From: Siphonodentalium dalli
Lineage: Eukaryota > Mollusca > Scaphopoda > Gadilida > Siphonodentaliidae
Assembly: GCA_032622095.1 (NCBI GenBank)
Contig: CP136064.1
Coordinates: forward strand, 263,355,863-263,419,862
DNA: 64,000 nucleotides
Reading direction: 5' to 3'
Below the pieces are notes generated by a model. That model was not told the DNA's origin. It saw only the letters and a list, made by a program, of their open reading frames with translations, and did no database searches. The translations under genes and the position numbers were made by a program. Within the stretch, counting starts at the first letter, position 1. Each line of letters starts with the position of its first letter. This document shows, one piece after another, positions 56,910-64,000 of this stretch.

Positions 56910-57062
56910 ATATTATGTTGGTATGTGTGGAGATGGAGCTAATGATTGTGGTGCATTGAAAGCAGCCCACACCGGGATCTCCTTGTCTGAGGCTGAAGCG
57001 TCTGTAGCATCTCCATTTACGAGCAAAAAGGCCAATATAGAATGTGTTCCTACAGTCGTCAG
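56910..57062 (+). CDS. ATP13A2: Exon 16: GDGANDCG hinge
   Basis: 153 bases, phase 2 to phase 2. Acceptor tttgtgcag, donor tcag/gtaagt. It encodes [20 protein letters not shown], then [20 protein letters not shown] and [10 protein letters not shown]. The [11 protein letters not shown] hinge binds Mg2+ and positions the phosphorylated Asp, and [14 protein letters not shown] is P5B-specific. The intron in front carries several imitation copies of this exon's first 26 bases, which may challenge correct acceptor choice. Confidence 0.97.
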
Positions 57063-57212
57063 GTAAGTTCCTGTATAAACAAGCCAATATAGAGAGTGTT
57101 TATATGGGTGTCAAGAAAGTTCCAAACTACCCTATTTTCACCTGTTAACAACCCTGCACAGTGTAACTGAAAATCTGAGGCAGAGATTTATGTTCTGGCA
57201 AGTCAACATAGA

Positions 57213-57466
57213 CAAGCCTTGAAATAGTGTGTCTGTCATTTGCAGAATGAGGTCCCCAGAGGGTGAATTTAGTGATGCTACCCCACATAGCAGGCTAGCA
57301 TCACCAAATTTACCCTCTGGGGACCTCATTCTGCTGAGGTGTAAGCAGAATGAGGTCCCCAGAGGGTTAATTTGGTGATGCTAGCCCGCTATGCGGGGTA
57401 GCATCACTGAATTCACCCTCTGGGAACCTCATTCTGCAAATGACAGACACCCTATTTCAAGGCTTG
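57213..57466. mobile_element. H1 MITE, double core
   Basis: Ends CAAGCCTTGAAATAGTGTG and inverse. Inner joint is ctgctgaggtgtaagcag, the inverse orientation of the joint in other double-core copies. Flanks do not show an obvious direct repeat. Confidence 0.9.
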
Positions 57467-58170
57467 GTTGTCAAGTGAGTTTTTGAACAAACAGTGGTAG
57501 GATTCATACATCAGTCTGGATTCCTGGAAAGTTTTGGTATTATGAAATATTGCTCCCAGGCCTGATAAAGTTGTGGGAAAATGCACCCTTTTTCAGCTTA
57601 CTATGGACAAAAATCCATCATCTGACACTGCCGGTCTGGAAAGTCATGGAATTACAAATTATCATTGAATTACCTTGAATTTGAAGCACATTTGTAAAAT
57701 TTATATTCAATAATTGCTGCCATTAACAATTAAGCAGAGCAAAATTCCTCTTTACAACTGCCAACAAATTAACAATAATTTTACCAGAAGAGTTTTTTGT
57801 TAGTATTATAGTATTAAACAGTTATAACTTTTTCCAGTAGTTGGCAGACAATTAATTTTTTTTTAAAGTTAGCTATTCAAGATTCATCTCACATTAATTT
57901 GAAAGTCCCACCTTGCTAATTCTGGAAAGGTTTTCGATGAGTCATTGAATTTCATTGCTGCAAATTCATGGAAAATTCATCCCTGGATAGGTGTATGGAC
58001 CCTGAGTTGTCAAGTTGTCAAGTCTGAACAAGCAAGCAAATATAGAGCGTGTTCATTTTGAGGTCAATCTTGATATTTTTAGTTGGGATATGAACATTTT
58101 TCGCCAAAATTGGCTGTTACATTTCAATGAACTAAAACAGTTATTCCTTTAGCTAAGAAACATTAATGAT
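57467..58170. other. Intron after exon 16
   Basis: Single-copy-looking. The acaagccaatatagagagtg phrase at 57080 and again near 58035 echoes the exon 16 end (gccaatatagaatgtgt). Confidence 0.5.
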
Positions 58171-58171
58171 T

Positions 58172-58497
58172 AACGTAAACCTGACATTTCATGTGTACAG
58201 ACTTATGAACTCTCCAGTCTATAATATTGTATTTTATGCCTCATTTATTTTCTAATGGTTCACCGTACCGGAGTGTTTCACGTCACTTTAACGTAAACCT
58301 GACATTTCATGTGTACAGACTTATGAACTCTCCAGTCTATTATATTGTATTTTTGTGCCTCATTTATTTTCTAATGGTTCACCGTACCGGAGTGTTTCAC
58401 GTCACTTTAACGTAAACCTGACATTTCATGTGTATGGACTTATGAACTCTCCAGTCTATTATATTGTATTTTTGTGCCTCATTTATTTTCTAATGCG
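58172..58497. repeat. About 118-bp tandem repeat, nearly 3 copies
   Basis: Unit starts aacgtaaacctgacatttca and contains ttatgaactctccagtcta and accgtaccggagtgtttcac. The last copy is truncated. Confidence 0.93.
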
Positions 58498-58782
58498 ATT
58501 AATGTTATGTACTTCATGATTCATGAAAACAATCCAGTCATTTATGATAGAGGTGGATGTAGCTAATGATGTTTTACCTTTATATTGTTCACAATGGCCC
58601 TTGCCTATGTTACCTTAACGTTGAATTTATATGATCAAACCACCTATAAGGAGTGATAATACAACTGTCCCTTTTTACGTTAACCATATTCTTTTTAAAA
58701 TGCTCAATTGATCCATTGCCTTCATATATTGCCGATATCTTATGACAGCATATTAATAAATTATTTTCTTGACTTATTTCAG

Positions 58783-58879
58783 AGAAGGCCGATGTGCTCT
58801 CGTTACCTCATTTGGGATATTCAAGTACATGGCGTGCTACAGCTTGACGCAGTTTGTGTCTGTACTCATCTTATATTGG
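58783..58879 (+). CDS. ATP13A2: Exon 17: M5
   Basis: 97 bases, phase 2 to phase 0. Acceptor cttatttcag, donor tgg/gtgtgt. It encodes [20 protein letters not shown], then [34 protein letters not shown] is M5 of P5B pumps, with the TQF residues lining the polyamine path. An H1 copy begins about 51 bases later. Confidence 0.96.
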
Positions 58880-58929
58880 GTGTGTATCATGCATGATAGC
58901 CTCAAATTCCTCAATGTAACACTGTTCTC

Positions 58930-59336
58930 CAGCCTTCAAATAGTGTCTGTCATTTGAAGAATTAGGTTCCCAGAGGGTGAATTTAGTGACGCTATCCTGA
59001 ATAGTGGGCTAGCATCACCAAATTCACCTTCTGGGGACCTCATTCTGCTGAAGCCTCGACTGCTATATGGTTAAAGATGGTGATGTTCACCCATTAGTCA
59101 CCTTATGTATTTTATCTTCTGCAAATTAGGGGATATAGAAACTGAACAGAATGCAAAAAGGAATTAAAAACAATGTTAATTTGAGACTTCCCATAAGATG
59201 AGACCTAAGCAGAATGAGGTCTCCAGATGGTGAACTTATTGATGCTAGCCCCTTGTGCGAGGTAGCGTCACTAAATTCACCCTCTGGGGACCTCAAATGA
59301 CAGACAGACAAATGACACACACTATTTCAAGGCTTG
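58930..59336. mobile_element. H1 MITE, long form
   Basis: Begins cagccttcaaatagtgtctg 51 bases after exon 17. Two cores and the internal module are present. Ends actatttcaaggcttg. Confidence 0.88.
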
Positions 59337-59371
59337 ATTGTTCTCACAAATACTGTTTCATAAGTTGTATC

Positions 59372-60019
59372 TAGGGCTACAACAATTCAGACCCTCATGA
59401 TGCGATGCGAATCATGATTTTACTATCACGATGTGATGCGCATCGTGATGCAAATTTTTGGAAACTTGATGGCTGTGAAAACTAGATGAACCATTGATCA
59501 TTTTTCATATGTGTATTCTCATCAGTGTTCACATCAGCATATTAATTGAAGTAAATTACAAGACCTAATTAAAAATTACCAAAATGCATGGCCAGGTACA
59601 GTAATGCTCTAATTAATCGACCTCTTAACCAAAGCAGAATTATGGGTAACTTTTCAGGATTTAGTCGGAAATATGGCTTGTTGCCATTCATCGGAAAGCT
59701 CTCGGGGAGAGCTTTCCGATGAATGGCAACAAGCCATATTTCCGACTAAATCCTGAAAAGTTACCCATAATTCTGCTTTGGTTAAGAGGTCGATTAATTA
59801 GAGCATTACTGTATTAGAAGTAAGACTATAACAGCTAATACCGTCCTCAGATCTCCCAAGATGGAAAGTTTTGAGCGGAAAAGTTTGAATCTCTGACTAT
59901 TGATGATAACTGCATACATGAATTGTTTTGCATCGCCTCGTATCCTCCCAATATGATGCACTGCATTGTGAACTTTAAAACACGATGCATCGGAAACGCG
60001 ATGAATCATTGCAGCCCTA
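59372..60019. mobile_element. hAT-like element with a nested H3
   Basis: Ends TAGGGCTACAACAATTCA and the inverse of TAGGGCTGCAATGATTCA. Flanks GTTGTATC and GTTGCATC (7 of 8). Sub-terminal gcatcgtgatgcaa/cacgatgcatcg words. An H3 MITE sits inside at 59599-59811, so H3 moved later. Confidence 0.87.
59599..59811. mobile_element. H3 MITE, full-length palindrome
   Basis: 213 bases, ends CAGTAATGCTCTAATTAATC and inverse, TA on both sides. The two arms match almost base for base across gaaagctctcggggagagctttc. Confidence 0.93.
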
Positions 60020-60194
60020 GTTGCATCCAACCTAAGTCGCACAATCTTTGCCTGGCTCGATTATTCTGTATCTTCTAGCACATCCAACATGTGTTTGGTT
60101 TATACGTTGAGCCAGCTGTCACATGGCATAATCATATATTTAAAAAAGTCACTTTGATACAAATTGGGAAGGTCATGAAAATACGCTGACAATG

Positions 60195-60380
60195 AAGCCT
60201 GCAAATAGTGTGTCTGTCATTTGCAGAATGAGGTCCCCAGAGGGTGAATTTAGTGATGCTATACCCGCACAGCAGGCTAGCATCACCAAATTGATCATCT
60301 GGGGACCTCATTCTGATTAGGCCTTATCTTCTGGTAAGTATCTATGCTCTAAAATTAACATTGTTTTTGGTTAGTCTGAG
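60195..60380. mobile_element. H1 MITE, right-truncated
   Basis: Starts aagcctgcaaatagtgtgt, one core hairpin, then ttatcttctggtaagtatct and aaaattaacattgttttt, where it stops. About 180 bases before exon 18. Confidence 0.83.
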
Positions 60381-60562
60381 ACTCAAATAACTTCTTTTTT
60401 TTTGGCCTAACTTATGAATATTATTTGGATAGTTCCAACAGAAATATAGATCTTCTGAATTTCTTTTTCTTGAAAATAACATCAAAGTCTTCTGAAAATA
60501 ATAAGCATATTCAGTAAATTATATCTGAAAATCATTTAATTTTTTTAACTCATATTTTTCAG

Positions 60563-60635
60563 ATTGGTGCAAACCTGACTGACTTTGAATTCCTGTATAT
60601 TGATCTCTTCCTTCTCACAACACTGAGTGTCACAT
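60563..60635 (+). CDS. ATP13A2: Exon 18: M6
   Basis: 73 bases, phase 0 to phase 1. Acceptor tatttttcag, donor acat/gtaagt. It encodes IGANLTDFEFLYIDLFLLTT, then LSVT. NL-DF-FL-IDL is the M6 signature, where acidic residues help bind the cationic substrate. Confidence 0.94.
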
Positions 60636-60667
60636 GTAAGTAAAGATAGAGGATCAACAACTCATTT

Positions 60668-60769
60668 ATAGTGGAACTTACAAAACAAGTCCAGTAAATT
60701 AGGTCTGGACCGAGCCTTTGGTGAGGTTCAGACCTAATTTACTGGACAAGTTTGTAAATTCCGCTATAA
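60668..60769. repeat. 102-bp fold-back repeat
   Basis: Arms tatagtggaacttacaaaac / gtttgtaaattccgctata and agtccagtaaattaggtctg with its inverse. It is not related to H1-H3 and lies 33 bases after exon 18. Confidence 0.88.
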
Positions 60770-61195
60770 TTTATTTATTACATGATCCAAAACCTAGATA
60801 AAAATACCTAAAACAAATGGGACGTGAAACTAACATCGGCTTCAAAAAGACCTGCGATGATGTTTCACGTAACTGTTTTCCCAGGCAAAAGGAATAGTCC
60901 CAGATAGATAAAAACTTTTTGTTGTGGGGTATATTTCATGACATAACTTTTCAAACTCTTCATTCATTATAGTTTGTTGTAAAAATATTGGAAGCCATAG
61001 TATTTGGAGATGTGGTGTTCGGATGTCAACAGACGAAAAACTGGAAGTCAAAGGTCACATGGCACTATTTCCTGTTATTAAATGAACGTTTAATATCACA
61101 ATTTATGGGATGGGTTTATTGAATGGAATAAGGGTAGGATAATGTAATAGAGTTATGTATCATGTACAGATATAGAGCTCATGTAGGTTACAATC
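60770..61195. other. Unannotated intronic DNA
   Basis: No repeat family or exon recognised. Confidence 0.45.
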
Positions 61196-61650
61196 AGACC
61201 TGAGAATAAGGTGCCTGTCATTTGCAGAATGAGGTCCCCAGAGGGTGAATTTAGTGACACTATCCCGCATAGCGGGCTAGCATCACTAAATTCACCCTCT
61301 GTGGGACCTCATTCTGGTTAGGCCTCTTCTTCTCTGGAAAGTTTCTTTATTATCAAATTTCTATAGAAACTTTTTCACATAGATTCTATTTCTATTTTAG
61401 TTTAGTTTCTCTATATCCCCAAATTGGCAGATGAAACATTGCATAATCGAGGTTCCCAATGGGCGTACATCACGATATTCACCATTTGGGAACTTCAATC
61501 TGAGTCTATGTCTCCCATAGCAGATGAGGCCATGCAGAATGAGGTCACCAGAGGGTGAATTTGATGATGCTAGCCTGCTGTGGAGGATATCGTCACTAAA
61601 TTCACCCTCTTGGGACCTCATTCTGCAAATGACAGGCACACTAAACAATA
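61196..61650. mobile_element. H1 MITE, long form variant
   Basis: Starts gacctgagaataaggtgcc and ends gacaggcacactaaac. Shares the variant module with 41329-41765 (tctctggaaagtttcttta, gttcccaatgggcgtacatc). Confidence 0.85.
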
Positions 61651-62556
61651 TAATGATGTGAATGTTTTCCATAGGCCTCCTAGCAAACGTTTTATTTTGC
61701 ATACTGTTCTCGATATAATGCCAAGGTTCTGAATTTCTTAAAATCTGAAATATTGACGTTTGGAGAAACTTTTTATGCAAAATAAGATTATACATCACGA
61801 AGGGAATTCGCCTTTAAATATAGTTTTCATGACTAGGACAGAACCACACTAAAAAAATTCTTCCATTTTTCTGACAACACAAGAAAATTCGAACTTCACT
61901 GCAAAGAGTTAATTCCTGTGTCAATGTCTATTTTACGGGAATTTATAGTGAATAGGTGTACTGTATTTTTTATGTTAAAAAACAGACAAGGCTATTGACC
62001 AATCAGGGACCAGTATCTATTTTATTATCTCCTTAGTTACCACGGTAATACCACCCGCATCTGTTGGATGGGAACTTAAAATGACATTGGGATTATTATT
62101 TAAAGTGATGTGAAACACTCTGATAGGGTGATCAAATAGAAATTGAGAATAATCTTGCTCAAAGTAGTTATTTGTTACGAGTATTAATCCAAATTGACGA
62201 TACACACCATCATTCTTAAATATTAATTAAATGCAATGAGTCTCCATGGCGAAATCATTTGTGTTAGATTATCGCCGATAGTTGGGTCCCGAATCGTGAT
62301 GTAAATATTTACAATTTGGCGTAGTTCAGACGATGTTTTCTAATGAGTGGTGTGATCGATTTCTTTGAAATTTTCGGCGATGTTAGTAGAATGCTACATT
62401 CCCCAGGTTGGCATAGCTCCTGGGTACTAACTTATCAATTCCAAGTACCCGAACAAGTCCATAATATGTCTTTAACTACCCTCGTACCCATCACAAATCT
62501 CTGAGTGGTTTATCACCAATATTTGGTTGACCTTCTGTGATCTTATTCTATTTCAG
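61651..62556. other. Intron before exon 19
   Basis: AT-rich single-copy-looking DNA. No exon, repeat family or credible open frame. Confidence 0.45.
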
Positions 62557-62707
62557 TTGGATATACAGGGCCATATCCCGAGCTTTCCAAATCGACACCA
62601 CCCATAAGCCTAACAAGTCCGTCTCCTGTTATATCTCTCGTCGTCCAGATGCTGATAATAATCGGTGCTCAGGTGTTTGTTATGGAAAATATTATAGTGC
62701 AACCTTG
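62557..62707 (+). CDS. ATP13A2: Exon 19: M6-M7 loop and M7
   Basis: 151 bases, phase 1 to phase 2. Acceptor ctatttcag, donor ccttg/gtacgt. It encodes FGYTGPYPELSKSTPPISLT, then SPSPVISLVVQMLIIIGAQV and FVMENIIVQPW. TGP-P-L----PP-SL-S----SL--Q is the conserved loop leading into M7. QPWF, completed by the next exon, starts the lumenal segment. Confidence 0.94.
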
Positions 62708-63164
62708 GTACGTATTTGCGCTATGTAATTATTATATTACATTGGAAATATTATATTTGAATATGATCTAAAAAATTTAATATCTGGATCCTTTATCAAG
62801 CGATTTGATTTTCATGAGTTGCCATTTCTCACTTCGTGAATATTGAAAGAAACAAGTCTCAAAGGTTTATCAAAATATTGATATGAAAATGTTTTCAATT
62901 TATGTTATTTTATTTGAATGTTTTTTTTGTTTTTTTTTTATTGAGCCAGGAGAAAAAAAATCAAAAAGTTTTTTTTAATTAAAATGTTTAATATATCAAA
63001 ATGTGTACGAAGCCACATGCCCCTACATCACTGTATAAAGGCTTTCAAAGGGAGCCTATTTCAGCTAGTTATATTATTATCCAGGGCTTATTTTCAAAAA
63101 CATTGTAGGGTCATTTCCAGGCTGAAAATACAAAAGAGACATAACTGTTTCTTCTGTGTTACAG
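62708..63164. other. Intron before exon 20
   Basis: AT-rich with T and A runs near 62920-62980. Nothing else was seen. Confidence 0.5.
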
Positions 63165-63310
63165 GTTTGAGCCTTACGTTATCAATGAAGATGATGACTT
63201 CCAGAGTTATGAGAATACCTCAGTTTTTGTCATTTCTATGTACCAATACATAGTCTTAGCTATCACCTTCTCCAAAGGAGCCCCATTCAGGCGTACAATC
63301 TTCTCCAACT
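63165..63310 (+). CDS. ATP13A2: Exon 20: M7-M8 loop and M8 (last exon in window)
   Basis: 146 bases, phase 2 to phase 1. Acceptor gtgttacag, donor aact/gtgagt. It encodes WFEPYVINEDDDFQSYENTS, then VFVISMYQYIVLAITFSKG and APFRRTIFSN. YENT-VF-IS--QY--LA--FSKG-PFR is M8 and the following cytosolic loop. M9, M10 and the C-terminus must lie past 64000. An H3 MITE begins 19 bases after the exon. Confidence 0.95.
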
Positions 63311-63328
63311 GTGAGTAAACAAGAAGTA

Positions 63329-63498
63329 CAGTAATGCCCTAATTAATCGACTGCTTAACTACAGCAGAATTATGGGTAACTTTTCAGGATTTAGTCGGAA
63401 ATATGGCTTGTTGCCATTCATCAGAAAGCTCTCGGCATTCATCGGAATTACCCATAATTCTGCTGTAGTTAAGCAGTCGAGTAATTAGGGCATTACTG
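63329..63498. mobile_element. H3 MITE, shortened right arm
   Basis: Ends CAGTAATGCCCTAATTAATC and inverse, TA on both sides. The right arm has lost the gcaacaagccatatttc part. Starts 19 bases after exon 20. Confidence 0.9.
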
Positions 63499-63500
63499 TA

Positions 63501-64000
63501 GTAAATCTTTTCAAAAATATTAGATTCCCTCTGTGTTATCAAGCTCAATTTGTCAAGTAAACTCATAAACAGCATTTTAAATGTAAACATTAAAATATAA
63601 TAATGCAGTGCAAAAATATTTATTTGATTGAAAAACTTTGTTATTTTCGGGTCACAATTACAACAACATATTTGTTATAAATCGCAATTTTCTAGATTAC
63701 AAACAGCTATTTTTGTGTAAATTACAGATAAAACTGAAGATGGTGTATATTATTTGTCTATATAATAATATAGACACCAGGGATGTATACAGCGTGTGAA
63801 TATAAATAAGGAAATGGCGCAATATCGTGACTGCCAGGGATGAAGCGCTATACAAATGCTATATATTATTATTATTATAAAGGCATAATAAAGTGGTTTA
63901 TTTCGATCGTAATTAACAGGAAATTTCTTAGCTGATCTGCAGTTTTACTTGATAGAGGTTGCTAATTAGATAGAGTGCTTTCTCTTGGTTCGCTCCGAAC
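63501..64000. other. Intron after exon 20, to window end
   Basis: AT-rich, with a (TTA)n run near 63865. The next exons (M9-M10) are expected beyond the window. Confidence 0.5.

Larger units (their letters stand above)
1841..63310 (+). other. ATP13A2: P5B-type ATPase gene, ATP13A2-like (partial at both ends)
   Basis: This is the span of a multi-exon gene for a P-type ATPase of subfamily P5B. In animals these pumps move polyamines across late endosomal/lysosomal membranes. The ordered exons carry the whole catalytic set: TGES (actuator), PPALP (M4), DKTGTLTE (phosphorylated Asp), KGAPE (nucleotide binding), TGDN and GDGANDCG (P domain). Several features resemble ATP13A2 more than ATP13A3/4/5: TGDN rather than [33 protein letters not shown] and SKGAPFRR. 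Phases match across all junctions (2563 nt with one alternative exon). The N-terminal exons lie before the window and M9-M10 plus the tail lie after it. The paralogue call rests on remembered family features, so ATP13A3-like remains possible. Confidence 0.9.

Noticed and set aside
56695-57066. Longer exon 16 starting at 56695
   Set aside because: The frame is open only because the tandem decoys lack stops. The upstream residues are repeat-derived and do not fit the P5B family, whereas the acceptor at 56909 gives the exact phase and sequence.
1327-61650. Many 60-90 codon frames starting M(S/P)VICRMRSPEGEFSDA
   Set aside because: These are translations of the H1 core (cagaatgaggtccccagagg...). 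They recur in both orientations because the element is palindromic, and they are not genes.

Overview
The window is animal nuclear DNA: AT-rich, with short exons bounded by canonical GT-AG splice sites and long introns crowded with small DNA transposons and minisatellites. The repeat style (CCGT microsatellites leading into about 190-bp tandem units, many fold-back MITEs) suggests a lophotrochozoan invertebrate, most likely a mollusc. That placement is an inference, because no marker gene settles it.

One host gene is recognisable. It lies on the + strand and runs off both ends. It encodes a P5B-type ATPase, closest in remembered motif detail to ATP13A2, the lysosomal polyamine exporter. Twenty successive exons were found (1841-1975 or 2856-2990, then 16576 to 63310). 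Their phases agree at every junction, and one copy of each gives 2563 coding bases (854 codons plus one base) with no stop. The exons cover M1-M2, the actuator domain (TGES), M3-M4 (PPALP), the P domain (DKTGTLTE), the N domain (KGAPE), the rest of the P domain ([13 protein letters not shown]) and M5-M8. The N-terminal region and M9-M10 lie outside the window.

The main gene-level discovery is at 1841-2990. Two different 135-bp exons with the same phase encode alternative versions of the M1-M2 hairpin (26 of 45 residues identical). A third, broken copy follows at 3441-3900. This looks like a pair of mutually exclusive exons in a polyamine-pump gene. Two other exon-derived oddities are a partial duplication of an exon end with its donor site (46070-46140) and a tandem array of imitation acceptor plus exon starts just before the CGDGANDCG exon (about 56525-56905).

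Layout: 1-4 kb alternative exons; 4.1-5.8 kb TTAA-flanked element; 6.4-9.4 kb minisatellites; 9.8-13 kb hairpin locus with two TTAA-type insertions; 14.9-16 kb first copy of a duplicated block; 16.6 kb exon; 17-18.3 kb 53-bp satellite; 18.9-23.4 kb large inverted-repeat element nested in a MITE; 24.3-27.2 kb duplicated blocks, a hAT-like insertion and a 521-bp palindrome; 27.4-31.4 kb actuator to M4 exons; 32-33 kb higher-order minisatellite; 35.7-46 kb P/N-domain exons with a decayed hAT transposase; 46.8-50.5 kb segmental duplication; 51.4-63.3 kb remaining exons with several hAT-, TA- and fold-back elements.

Three repeat families recur. H1 (core GAGGTCCCCAGAGGGTGAA) is a palindromic MITE with 8-bp target duplications in the cleanest copies. 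H2 (core TGCATTCTCTTATATATGCG) is a hairpin whose stems covary between copies. H3 (ends CAGTAATGCCCTAA, flanked by TA) is a palindromic MITE. About half of the exons have a mobile element within roughly 75 bases of a splice site. No tRNA, rRNA, CRISPR or bacterial-type feature was seen.
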